From NCBI RefSeq assembly GCF_013408095.1, contig NZ_JACBZF010000002.1, forward strand, positions 847,508 to 911,507: a stretch of DNA of 64,000 nt, read 5' to 3'. This DNA comes from Novosphingobium marinum (lineage in GTDB: Bacteria > Pseudomonadota > Alphaproteobacteria > Sphingomonadales > Sphingomonadaceae). Position numbers and translations under genes: made by a program. The stretch's first letter is position 1. Every line of letters starts with the position of its first letter. Below the pieces are notes generated by a model, which did not search any database, was not told the origin of the DNA, and saw only the letters and a list, made by a program, of their open reading frames with translations. Positions 53,149 to 61,211 of this stretch are shown in pieces.

Positions 53149-53805
53149 ATGAATGAGATTGGGACAATCGCCGTAGTTGGCGGAACCGGAAAGCTCGGCA
53201 GCGCTATCGCCGCCAGACTGTCCCGGGCCGGTTACCGCATCGTAGTCGGCTCACGTTCTTCCGAAAGCGCGGAAGCAGAGGCGAAGAGGCTGGGCAACGG
53301 GGCGGAGGGGATGTCCAATGCGGATGCCGCCGCAGCGGGTGACCTGATTTTCATAACCGTACCGTTCTCAGCACAGGCGGAAACCCTTGAGCAGGTCGCT
53401 CCATTTGCCGCTGGCAAGATCGTTGTGGACACGACCGTCCCGCTCGTTCCGCCGAAGGTGATGAGGGTACAACTGCCCGCCGAAGGCAGCGCCGCTCAGT
53501 GTGCTGCGAAAGTACTGGGAGAGGACATTCGACTCGTCTCCGGCTTTCACAACGTCGCCGCCCACAAGTTGGCACAGGATATCGATGTCGAGTGCGACGT
53601 GTTCGTGTTCGGTGACGACAAGGATGCTCGTGAAGTCGTTGTAGGTCTGGCTCGCGAAATGGGTTTGCGCGGAATCCACGCCGGAGCCCTCGCGAATTCC
53701 GCCGCTGCCGAAGCGATGACCTCACTTCTGATCTTCATCAACAAGCGGTATGGCGTTGACGGGGCCGGCATCAGGATTACCGGGGAGCTTTCCGCCAAGG
53801 ATTGA
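53149..53805 (+). CDS. npdG: NADPH-dependent F420 reductase (NpdG)
   Basis: 218 residues from the ATG just after the fbiC stop. IAVVGGTGKLGSAIAARLSRAGY and VVGSRSSESAEAEA form the NADPH-binding Rossmann motif; the later segment SGFHNVAAHKLAQDI is typical of the F420:NADP oxidoreductase family. It transfers hydride between NADPH and F420, which would keep F420 reduced for the LLM enzyme. A TTG two codons upstream is an alternative start. Confidence 0.93.
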   Translation: MNEIGTIAVVGGTGKLGSAIAARLSRAGYRIVVGSRSSESAEAEAKRLGNGAEGMSNADAAAAGDLIFITVPFSAQAETLEQVAPFAAGKIVVDTTVPLVPPKVMRVQLPAEGSAAQCAAKVLGEDIRLVSGFHNVAAHKLAQDIDVECDVFVFGDDKDAREVVVGLAREMGLRGIHAGALANSAAAEAMTSLLIFINKRYGVDGAGIRITGELSAKD

Positions 53806-53823
53806 TCCGTTGGAGTAGGCTGA

Positions 53824-54576
53824 TTGCTGAGCATCGTTCCCATAGAGAACCTGCCCGAGATCGAACCGGGTTGCGACTTGGGAGTGTTGTTTGCCGACGC
53901 CTTGGCGGATCACGAGCCGAGCGAAACCGATATTCTGGTCATAACGCAGAAAATCGTATCGAAAGCCCGCAATCGCTTCGTTTCGCTGACGCAAATGGAT
54001 CCCTCCCGTGAAGCTGCCGAACTGGCCGCTACCACGGGCAAGGACCCGCGGTTCGTGGAACTCGTATTGCGTGAATCGATCGCGGTCGTGCGGGCTGTCC
54101 CCGGGGTGCTGATCACGCGGCACCGCTCCGGCCACGTCATGGCCAACGCGGGGATCGACAGATCGAACCTGGGACAGGATGATTCCGACACGGTCATCCT
54201 CCTCCCGGTCGACAGTGATTTCGAGGCAAGAGCAATCAGGGAAGGGATTGGCAATCGGTTCGGTTGCAGTCCTGCCATCGTCATATCGGACAGTTTCGGA
54301 CGTCCCTGGCGCTACGGTGTTACCAATGTCGCTATCGGCGCGGACGGCATGCCGGCGATGCTCGACCGTCGGGGAGGTGTCGATCGCGATGGCCGCTCGC
54401 TCGAAGTTACGCAAGTGTGCCTTGCGGACATGATCGCAAGCGCCGCGGGCCTGGTGATGGGAGAGGGTGCGGAAGGTATCCCCGCTGCGCTGGTGCGTGG
54501 CATGGACTTTGACGCCACACAGGATATTCCCGCGTCCGCGATCATCCGTCCGGTTAAAGAGGATCTTTTCCGGTGA
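53824..54576 (+). CDS. cofE: F420-0:gamma-glutamyl ligase CofE
   Basis: 250 residues, TTG start. Conserved segments: ITQKIVSKARNRFV, VLITRHRSGHVMANAGIDRSNL, ISDSFGRPWRYGVTNVAIGADG. It adds glutamates to F420-0 using GTP. It is the stand-alone form: the FMN-binding C-terminal domain of mycobacterial FbiB (which reduces dehydro-F420) is absent. The stop overlaps the next GTG. Confidence 0.94.
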   Translation: MLSIVPIENLPEIEPGCDLGVLFADALADHEPSETDILVITQKIVSKARNRFVSLTQMDPSREAAELAATTGKDPRFVELVLRESIAVVRAVPGVLITRHRSGHVMANAGIDRSNLGQDDSDTVILLPVDSDFEARAIREGIGNRFGCSPAIVISDSFGRPWRYGVTNVAIGADGMPAMLDRRGGVDRDGRSLEVTQVCLADMIASAAGLVMGEGAEGIPAALVRGMDFDATQDIPASAIIRPVKEDLFR

Positions 54577-55499
54577 GCGTGGTCGTATTGACCGGCGGTG
54601 TGGGCGGCGCGAAATTCGTCGAGGGTCTCGTCCAGGTACTCGGTGGCAGTAATGTCGCCGCCATCGTCAATACAGGCGACGATTTCACGCATCTGGGGCT
54701 TCGCATCTGCCCAGATCTCGACTCGGTCATGTATATGCTGTCGGGAAAGAACGACCCGGCGAGGGGATGGGGCGTTGTCGGCGAAAGCTGGAACTTCATG
54801 TCTGCCCTGGCCGAGTGGACGGACGAGACCTGGTTCAATCTGGGCGACCGCGATCTCGCCCTTCACGTGCTACGAACGGCAGCTCTGGAGTCGGGCGAAA
54901 GTCTGACGGCTTTCGTGCATCGTATGGCCGACAAGGCCGGCATCGATGCGGCCCTGCTTCCGATGAGCGAAAGCCCGGTTTCGACCATCTTGACAACCGA
55001 CATCGGGATTCTCTCGTTCCAAAGCTATTTCGTCGAGCACCAGTGCAGGCCGAGCGTCTCCAAGATCCGGTTCGACGGAGCCGCCGAAGCGCGCCCTGGC
55101 AGGTCGGTGACAAGTGCCTTGGCAGCACCCGACCTCGAAGCGGTGTTTGTCGCTCCGTCCAATCCCTACCTCAGCATCGATCCGATCCTGGCGGTGCCGG
55201 GCATGACAGAGGCGATTTCTGCGGCTGGCGTGCCTGTCATCGCGATCTCGCCCCTCATCGGAGGCAAGGCAGTGAAGGGGCCTACGGCAAAGCTCATGGC
55301 CGAATTGGGAATGGAATGTTCCAATTCGACTATTGCCTCGCATTACGCCGGACTGATCGACGGATTGCTCATCGACCGGTCGGATGATTGCGAGGGGTTG
55401 AGGGTCGCGAGAGAAAACACCCTCATGCGCAATGCGGACGACCGCAAGCGTGTCGCGGAAGCTGCGCTTCGTCTTGCACGTGACGAAGCCACCACATGA
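54573..55499 (+). CDS. cofD: 2-phospho-L-lactate transferase CofD
   Basis: 308 residues, GTG start overlapping cofE. SVVVLTGGVGGAKFVEGL is the signature N-terminus; VNTGDDFTHLGLRICPDLDSVMYML and PSNPYLSIDPILAVPGM follow. It moves the phospho-acid moiety from its GDP-activated form to FO. Which phospho-acid is used (phospholactate, PEP or 3-phosphoglycerate) cannot be told here. Confidence 0.94.
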   Translation: MSVVVLTGGVGGAKFVEGLVQVLGGSNVAAIVNTGDDFTHLGLRICPDLDSVMYMLSGKNDPARGWGVVGESWNFMSALAEWTDETWFNLGDRDLALHVLRTAALESGESLTAFVHRMADKAGIDAALLPMSESPVSTILTTDIGILSFQSYFVEHQCRPSVSKIRFDGAAEARPGRSVTSALAAPDLEAVFVAPSNPYLSIDPILAVPGMTEAISAAGVPVIAISPLIGGKAVKGPTAKLMAELGMECSNSTIASHYAGLIDGLLIDRSDDCEGLRVARENTLMRNADDRKRVAEAALRLARDEATT

Positions 55500-56086
55500 G
55501 GTGGACAGCAATCGTTCCCTACAAGGCCAACTCTCTTGTTAAATCCAGGTTGGCGCCCGTGCTGGATCGAGAAGATCGAAACAGGCTTGCCACGACCCTG
55601 CTCGCACACCTTCAGGAAACCTTGTCACGATGCTCCCGCATCGATCGCTGTCTCCTCGTCTCGAAGGAGCGCTGTTCAGTCTGGGCAGGCGACTGGCTTC
55701 GCGATCCGGGAAGGGGACTTAACGCCGCGTTGGAGGCTGGAGCGGAGATGGCAGGCAGACCTCTGCTCGTAATCCATGGCGACCTGCCTCTTGTCACACC
55801 GGACGATCTGAATGCACTGCTCGACGTGGCGGAACGGGAAGGCATAGCGATAGCGCCGGATCGGCATGAAACGGGAACCAACGCGGTGGCCTTGTGCGAC
55901 AACCGAACCTTCTCCTTCATGTTCGGGCGGGATAGCAAGATGTTGCACTTGAAGCAGCTGCACAACCTGCGGCCATGCGACTTTATTGTGAACCGGCTCG
56001 GGTTTCAGTTGGATTGCGATACACCGCAAGATATTGAAATTGCGAAAGAGTCAGGATGGTCGCGCGCCTCGGAATTTCCCTTATAG
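55496..56086 (+). CDS. cofC: Guanylyltransferase CofC (2-phospholactate/PEP/phosphoglycerate)
   Basis: 196 residues, ATGA overlap with cofD. Nucleotidyltransferase fold with AIVPYKANSLVKSRLAP at the N-terminus, VIHGDLPLVTPDDL and RLGFQLDCDTPQDIE. It activates the phospho-acid as the GDP adduct used by CofD. Last gene of the F420 set; 303 nt of unassigned DNA follow. Confidence 0.92.
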   Translation: MRWTAIVPYKANSLVKSRLAPVLDREDRNRLATTLLAHLQETLSRCSRIDRCLLVSKERCSVWAGDWLRDPGRGLNAALEAGAEMAGRPLLVIHGDLPLVTPDDLNALLDVAEREGIAIAPDRHETGTNAVALCDNRTFSFMFGRDSKMLHLKQLHNLRPCDFIVNRLGFQLDCDTPQDIEIAKESGWSRASEFPL

Positions 56087-56389
56087 AAGCAGGTCGACCT
56101 GAAGTTGCGATCGCAAAAGGCGTTGGCGCTTGTTGGCGTGCCGGATGACGGAATGACCTTGGCATCGATGCTTGCCAGATAGCTTTTCGTACCGATCTGA
56201 AACCTCCGCCATTCATCCAAAATCTAAATTTGCTTGCGCCTGGGAGCGCGAAGCCTGGTTCGGATTCGATCGTGGGCTCTGGCAAGGTGGCAATCGCCCA
56301 CGGTGCAGGTATTTCTGCGGAAGAGAAGGGCTGCGTTCCCTGGCTTGTCCAAAACTGCACGGATCATCGAGCCTTTCGACGTCCGATAG
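56087..56389. other. Unassigned stretch between cofC and TorF gene
   Basis: No convincing gene, RNA or terminator. A short minus-strand frame (56005-56220, MDEWRRFQIGTKSYLASIDAK) partly overlaps cofC and has no homology I recognise. This is the right-hand edge of the catabolic island. Confidence 0.5.
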
Positions 56390-57085
56390 CTAGAATGCGC
56401 GGCTGATCGTGGCGTAAAGCAGCGGCCCGTCGAACGGTTCCGGGTCGCTGTCGTTCGAATCGGCGATGCCAAGTCCGACGTTGAATTCCCCGATCGTCCG
56501 ACCGACGCCGAGCGACCAGTCGAATTCGGTGTCGTAGTCTCCGGTGCCATCGTCGCGGCGCGACGGCTTGAGAGTCAGGCCGGTGTGCCCCGTGATCGAC
56601 CAATCCTTCACCCTGGCCAGTTCGGTGTCGACCGAGAGGTATGTCGTCAGCCGGTTCCCGGGGATGTAGTCTGGCGACACGTACAGGCGGACGCTCGAAG
56701 TCTTGTGGGCGAGACCGATGTACGCTTCGAAGAAGTCCTTGCGATATTCCGGGTCGAGGGAATCGGAATGGTTTCGATGGATAGCGCCGATTTCCATCGA
56801 GACGCGTCCGGAACGCCTCGCATATCCGACGTACTGCGACGAACTGCTGATGCGGACGTCCTTGTCGCCGGCAGCGATCGCGACGCTTGCACCTGCGTAG
56901 ACACCGCTTGGATCGTCCATCCCCAGGGCGAGCGAAAGCGCCGGGTCGTCCATGCTCAGGCTGCGACCGCGATACACGTCGTTACTTGCAAGTGTGACGT
57001 TCATCGCGACTTGCGCACTCGCCGGTGCAGCGCCCACGAACAGAAGGATAATCGCGAGTCCGAGATAGACGGCTATCGAAAGCAA
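56390..57085 (-). CDS. TorF-family putative porin
   Basis: About 231 residues from a TTG at 57085, with a membrane-type signal (LGLAIILLFVGAAPASA). The body shows beta-strand alternation: MNVTLASNDVYRGRSLSMDDPA, VSMEIGAIHRNHSDSLDPEYRKDF, RLYVSPDYIPG and a final aromatic (SRAF), as in TorF-like outer-membrane barrels. The start is uncertain because the frame runs back into the protease gene. Fourth gene of the sigma/anti-sigma/protease unit. Confidence 0.8.
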   Translation of the reverse strand: MLSIAVYLGLAIILLFVGAAPASAQVAMNVTLASNDVYRGRSLSMDDPALSLALGMDDPSGVYAGASVAIAAGDKDVRISSSSQYVGYARRSGRVSMEIGAIHRNHSDSLDPEYRKDFFEAYIGLAHKTSSVRLYVSPDYIPGNRLTTYLSVDTELARVKDWSITGHTGLTLKPSRRDDGTGDYDTEFDWSLGVGRTIGEFNVGLGIADSNDSDPEPFDGPLLYATISRAF

Positions 57086-57107
57086 CTCGCGATCTGAACC
57101 TGCGACC

Positions 57108-58355
57108 CTATTGGCAGGAACGCGAACTGGCAGGCGATACGCGAGCGACCGCCTCGCAGGCGTCGATCGTGCCGTAGTGCCCGAACGAAGATGCCGAAAA
57201 TTGCAGCGAACCATTACGTTCAGCGAGCTGCCTCAGCAGGGCCACCAGTCCCGTGACATGCGCGGCCGCATAGGAACTGCCGGTCACGATATTCCATTTT
57301 CCCTCCGGCTCGGTAGTCAGCACGCGCTGTCCGGGCGCAATGTAGACGCGTGAACTTTGGGCTGACAAGCGTTCGTCGGCCACCGGGATGACACCCGGCA
57401 CGTTGGTAGGAAAAGTGGGCGATTCGATTTCAGGCACAGCCGCGGCCACCACCGTCGCACCCCGCCCGATTGCTTGCGAGACAAGCGTTTCGAGCAATCG
57501 GTCACTCGGCCCGGTCAGGCTCAGATTGATGACGTCTGCCCTGGCTTCGAGCGCATGGACCAGCGCCTTGGCCAGGCTCAGACTGTCGCACACGGTTTCC
57601 CGGCCGTCGGACCTTTCCCAGCAGGCGCGCAGACCCAGAACGGTCGCGTCGGGCGCGATGCCGGCGATTCCGACTGCATTGTTCGGACGGGCCGCGATGA
57701 TTCCCGCAACGCCGGTACCGTGCTTCTCGGCCCGCCCGGTCTTCTCGTCGATGAAATCGGAAGTCAGGTTGATCTGACCGGCAAGGTCGGGATGGGCCGT
57801 GTCGATCCGGCTGTCGACAATGGCGATCTTGACGCCGCGCCCGGTGGTCAGTCGATGAAGCCTGGCAAGTTTCCAGCGTGAGGAAACCGCCTGCGCGCCA
57901 TAGAGCTTGTCGTTGTAGGTGAGGTTCCCGGTCCCCTGGACGCTGAACTCGTTGAGGGGCTGGGACCATGCGACGCCGGGAGCCGCGGCCAGCATCGCCA
58001 GAACATCCTCCACCGATCGACCGTCGCGGATTTCCATGATGATGCAATCGACCCCGATCCGCTCCATCGGCCAGTTCTCGACGAGTTTCAGGCGATGTTT
58101 GCGGGCCAGCCTTCTGGCCATTTTCAGGCGAATCTTCTGGCCCATGGCGTCGCCGTATGCCCCGCCGTAACCGCTTCCGGCCCGGTAGTGGTTCGCCGAC
58201 AGGTCCAGCATCACCATCACCTTGCGCGACGGCTGTGCCTCCTCGATCCGGGAGGTTCCGGCATCGACATCGGCGGCGCTCATCGCAGGCAGCGGAAAGG
58301 CGAGTGCAAGCAGCGAAAGGGATGCGGTGACCAGTCGGCGCGGAAGCATCGTCAT
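57108..58355 (-). CDS. Subtilisin-like (S8) serine peptidase, exported
   Basis: 415 residues with a signal peptide (MTMLPRRLVTASLSLLALAFPLPAMSA). Catalytic Asp in AIVDSRIDTAHPDL, His in KHGTGVAGI, Ser in TGSSYAAAHVTG. The usual oxyanion-hole Asn after the strand GATVVAAA is replaced (AAAVPEIES instead of AAAGN), so activity may be low or altered. A prodomain-like region (about 30-145) precedes the catalytic core. It overlaps the anti-sigma gene, suggesting a periplasmic role in that signalling unit. Confidence 0.88.
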   Translation of the reverse strand: MTMLPRRLVTASLSLLALAFPLPAMSAADVDAGTSRIEEAQPSRKVMVMLDLSANHYRAGSGYGGAYGDAMGQKIRLKMARRLARKHRLKLVENWPMERIGVDCIIMEIRDGRSVEDVLAMLAAAPGVAWSQPLNEFSVQGTGNLTYNDKLYGAQAVSSRWKLARLHRLTTGRGVKIAIVDSRIDTAHPDLAGQINLTSDFIDEKTGRAEKHGTGVAGIIAARPNNAVGIAGIAPDATVLGLRACWERSDGRETVCDSLSLAKALVHALEARADVINLSLTGPSDRLLETLVSQAIGRGATVVAAAVPEIESPTFPTNVPGVIPVADERLSAQSSRVYIAPGQRVLTTEPEGKWNIVTGSSYAAAHVTGLVALLRQLAERNGSLQFSASSFGHYGTIDACEAVARVSPASSRSCQ

Positions 58356-59011
58356 CCTCCCTCGATCGATTCTGCCAGAAGCACTTCTTCGGACTTCCGC
58401 AGTTCCGAGAGAATATCCTCGCTCTCGGCGGGATCAAGGCCGATTGGCCAGGCACCGGACGCGGTCCGCTCGCCGGCGATAGTCGCGCCTGCGGATCGTA
58501 TGATCGTCCTCGCCTGCGCCTCGCTCACGCTTTCGTCGAACAGCACGATAGCGGAAGGATTCCCGCCGACCTGAGAGGCAGCGGGAGCGCTGAGAGTGCG
58601 ATATGGCGCGGCACGATCGCCATCGGCGCTTCCCAGCCATGCGGCGCCGGCAAGGCCCAGGCAGGCGACCAGGGCAACCTGCGCCGCCGCTTTCCACCAG
58701 CGACGGTTCCCGGTTCCTGGCCCGCCGGTCGTTACTTTCGCGGAAGACCGCCGCTGCGGACGGCTGAACGCCAGCGGCAAGACATTCGTCTCGGCTGGCG
58801 CCTGGCCGAGACCGAGCCTTTCAAGAAGTTCGACCGGAACTGCGTCATCGAGAGGAACAGCCTTGCGCACGAGAGCATCGATATTCCGTAGCGAAGCGAC
58901 ACGTCCCTGCAGTTCGTCGTCCGTCTCCAGCTCCGTCGCGATGCGCGCCGCATGGTGAGGCGGCAACTGGCCATCCAGCCACGCCGAAATCTCTTCGTCG
59001 GAACGCTTCAT
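58352..59011 (-). CDS. Anti-sigma factor, membrane-anchored
   Basis: 219 residues. The N-terminus MKRSDEEISAWLDGQLPPHHAARIATELE is the sigma-binding anti-sigma domain; a single membrane helix (about 117-138, QVALVACLGLAGAAWLG) follows, then a periplasmic domain (SAIVLFDESVSEAQARTIIRSAGATI) that resembles small alpha/beta protease-inhibitor-like folds. It overlaps the sigma gene and the protease gene by 4 bases each. It would hold the sigma factor until an envelope signal arrives. Confidence 0.85.
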   Translation of the reverse strand: MKRSDEEISAWLDGQLPPHHAARIATELETDDELQGRVASLRNIDALVRKAVPLDDAVPVELLERLGLGQAPAETNVLPLAFSRPQRRSSAKVTTGGPGTGNRRWWKAAAQVALVACLGLAGAAWLGSADGDRAAPYRTLSAPAASQVGGNPSAIVLFDESVSEAQARTIIRSAGATIAGERTASGAWPIGLDPAESEDILSELRKSEEVLLAESIEGG

Positions 59012-59529
59012 GCTGCTTTCCCTGCTTGCGAGGAACTGGCCAAGTGGCGCTCGATGAACTTTCGCGCGCGAGAGACACGGCTCATCACGGTTCCGATAGG
59101 GATATCGAACAACTCCGCAGTGTCCTTGTAGCTCTGGCCGTCGATCACGACGGCGCACAGCACCTGCCGCATCTCTTCGGGCATCGCCTCCAGTGCGGTG
59201 CCGACGGCGTCGATTTCCGAACGGCTTTCGAGCTTCGTCAACCCGTCCTCGCACGGAAGGTCGTTCGCCAGATCGATGTCGACGGCGACACCGCGCCTTC
59301 GCTCGGAACGTATGAGATCGATGTTGAGGTTGCTCGCCATCTTGAACATCCAGCTTTCCAGGTCCGAGTCCGGTTTCCAGCGGTCGATCCGGGACAACGC
59401 CCGTTCGACTGTCGACTGCAACAGGTCGTCCCCCTTTTCCCTAGTGCCGGCCAGGCCATGGCAAAACCGCCGCAGCCGCGGCAGAAACGAGATCAGCCGG
59501 GCTTGTATCTCCGGATTTGCCTCAGCCAT
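59008..59529 (-). CDS. ECF sigma factor
   Basis: About 173 residues with region 2 (GDDLLQSTVERALSRIDRWKPDSDLESWMFKMASNLNIDLIRSERRR) and region 4 (MPEEMRQVLCAVVIDGQSYKDTAELFDIPIGTVMSRVSRARKFIERHL). The ATG at 59529 is used; an in-frame GTG at 59544 adds five residues. Its stop overlaps the anti-sigma start. The inverted repeat at 59575-59609 lies just upstream. Confidence 0.92.
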   Translation of the reverse strand: MAEANPEIQARLISFLPRLRRFCHGLAGTREKGDDLLQSTVERALSRIDRWKPDSDLESWMFKMASNLNIDLIRSERRRGVAVDIDLANDLPCEDGLTKLESRSEIDAVGTALEAMPEEMRQVLCAVVIDGQSYKDTAELFDIPIGTVMSRVSRARKFIERHLASSSQAGKAA

Positions 59530-59574
59530 TCCCTGAACCAACACGTCTTGCTGCTAACCAGAACGATCCATAGC

Positions 59575-59609
59575 GCGGATTATTTCATGGACATCGCGAA
59601 ATAATCCGC
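59575..59609. promoter_or_regulatory. Perfect 12-bp inverted repeat upstream of the ECF sigma gene
   Basis: GCGGATTATTTC (59575-59586) and GAAATAATCCGC (59598-59609) with an 11-bp spacer. It is AT-rich compared with its surroundings and has no T-run. It could be a regulator-binding site for sigma or for the divergent repeat protein. The rest of the gap 59545-59816 shows no gene. Confidence 0.55.
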
Positions 59610-59816
59610 AGCGGTACCTGGCACTGAGCATTGTGGCCCGCCGGATCGCGACGCCTTCGCTCTCGCGGCTCGACCTCCGCGAGGGAAATGTTCGACAGGC
59701 ATGGAATAATCGACCGTCCCTTCTCGTTAGAGGTCGAGACGACGGCGTTGATCCTTCGGGCAACCTCCGGTCGTCGCTCAGATGCAGGCAAGTCATTACT
59801 TTGAAAGGAGGGCGGC

Positions 59817-60962
59817 ATGTCGAAATCAGGCGAGGACGATGACAGCCGGACGACGACGCTGCGGTTGACCGATAACAGCGGGCCGGGCAGCGAGAATAGC
59901 GGCAGGGACGACGATCGCGACGAAGATGATGATCGCGACGACGACGACGATCGCGATGACGATGACCGCGATGACGATGATGACCGCGACAACAGCAGCG
60001 ACGATGACGGCACTCCCGACCAGGGCAGCGGTGACGCTCCGGGCACTCCGACCTCGGGCGGCTCGGGCGACGACGATGGCACTCCCGACCAGGGCAGCGG
60101 TGACGCTCCGGGCACTCCGACCTCGGGCGGCTCGGGCGACGATGACGGTACGCCCGACCAGGGCAGCGGCGATGCTCCCGGCACTCCGACTTCGGGCGGC
60201 TCCGGCGACGACGATGGCACTCCCGACCAGGGCAGCGGTGACGCTCCGGGCACTCCGACCTCGGGCGGCTCGGACGACGACGATGGCACTCCCGACCAGG
60301 GCAGCGGTGACGCTCCGGGCACTCCGACCTCGGGCGGCTCCGGCGACGATGACGGCACCCCGGACCAGGGCAGCGGCGATGCTCCGGGCACTCCGACTTC
60401 GGGCGGCTCCGGCGACGATGACGGCACCCCGGACCAGGGCAGCGGCGATGCTCCGGGCACTCCGACCTCGGGCGGCTCCGGCGACGATGACGGTACGCCC
60501 GACCAGGGCAGCGGCGATGCTCCACGGACAGGTACGCGTCTGAGGTTGACGGAGCGCTCCGATGACGACGGCACTCCGGACCAGGGCAGCGGCGATGCTC
60601 CGGGCACTCCAACCTCAGGAGGCTCGGGCGACGACGATGGCACTCCGGACCAAGGCAGCGGCGATGCTCCGGGCACTCCGACCTCGGGCGGCTCGGGCGA
60701 CGATGACGGCACTCCGGACCAGGGCAGCGGTGACGCGACCAGAACCGGCGTTCGCCTCAGGCTGACCGACCTTTTCGACGACGACGGCACGCCCGATCAG
60801 GGCAGCGGCGACTTTGCCGGTCTCCTGGTCCCGCACTCGGGAGCCGATGCGGACAAGGGAGAGATGTGGGTCGATCAGGAAGCGGGAGGCCTGCAATCGT
60901 CGACGTACGATGCAACGAGCATTGATCTCGCCGCGGCGACGTCCTTCGCCACGATGGGCTGA
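59817..60962 (+). CDS. Asp-rich tandem-repeat protein
   Basis: 381 residues, strong ribosome-binding site (AAAGGAGG) before the ATG. Short N-terminus (TTTLRLTDNSG), an Asp/Arg block of about 30 residues, then twelve units starting DDDGTPDQGSGD with a Thr/Pro/Ser/Gly-rich tail; most are 23 residues. Units 8 and 11 are longer and carry RLRLTERS and RLRLTDLF, echoing the N-terminal LRLTDNS. It ends in a hydrophobic-mixed C-terminus (VDQEAGGLQSSTYDATSIDLAAAT). No signal peptide or known domain. Acidic repeats suggest calcium binding or a surface/extracellular role; unproven. Confidence 0.75.
   Translation: MSKSGEDDDSRTTTLRLTDNSGPGSENSGRDDDRDEDDDRDDDDDRDDDDRDDDDDRDNSSDDDGTPDQGSGDAPGTPTSGGSGDDDGTPDQGSGDAPGTPTSGGSGDDDGTPDQGSGDAPGTPTSGGSGDDDGTPDQGSGDAPGTPTSGGSDDDDGTPDQGSGDAPGTPTSGGSGDDDGTPDQGSGDAPGTPTSGGSGDDDGTPDQGSGDAPGTPTSGGSGDDDGTPDQGSGDAPRTGTRLRLTERSDDDGTPDQGSGDAPGTPTSGGSGDDDGTPDQGSGDAPGTPTSGGSGDDDGTPDQGSGDATRTGVRLRLTDLFDDDGTPDQGSGDFAGLLVPHSGADADKGEMWVDQEAGGLQSSTYDATSIDLAAATSFATMG
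60000..60830. repeat. Tandem array of 12 units of about 69 bp
   Basis: Unit starts: 60000, 60069, 60138, 60207, 60276, 60345, 60414, 60483, 60561, 60630, 60699, 60777. Ten units fit a 69-bp period; the two units starting at 60483 and 60699 are 78 bp, and the last is degenerate at its end. Near-identity of neighbours points to recent expansion by slippage or recombination. A long open frame on the opposite strand (59585-60790) is a by-product of the repeat. Confidence 0.9.
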
Positions 60963-61211
60963 ATTGCATGAATCCCGGCAGATGGCAGGCAGCATCCTGT
61001 CATCTGCCGCCCCTTATCGTCGGCTTCGTTGCCGAGAGGATCATGCACAGCTTCGCCGCTCTCCGGCGACGCCGGCAAGCCCGCTCCGAAATCTGCTTGC
61101 CTCACCGGCGGGGACCGATCGACGATCCCAGTGCCGGCCAACGCGCGGCCTCACCGATCGGACAGACGTGTCGCCGGCGAACGCAGGGCCCGCCGGCGAC
61201 ACCAACTGCAA
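60963..61211. other. Intergenic stretch with a long hairpin
   Basis: GTGTCGCCGGCG (61168-61179) pairs perfectly with CGCCGGCGACAC (61191-61202), just after the stop of the leftward TonB receptor. It lacks a T-run but is probably the shared terminator or an mRNA-protecting structure. No gene is seen in the rest. Confidence 0.55.

Noticed and set aside
56005..56220. 71-residue minus-strand frame at the end of cofC, possibly a transposase scrap
   Set aside because: Overlaps cofC and matches no family I can name with confidence.
59585..60790. Long minus-strand frame rich in Ser/Pro across the repeat array
   Set aside because: It mirrors the plus-strand repeats frame by frame; the plus strand has the strong ribosome-binding site and a coherent protein.
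60000..60830. Possible CRISPR array from regular repeats
   Set aside because: Units are contiguous, coding, 69-78 bp long and lack distinct spacers.
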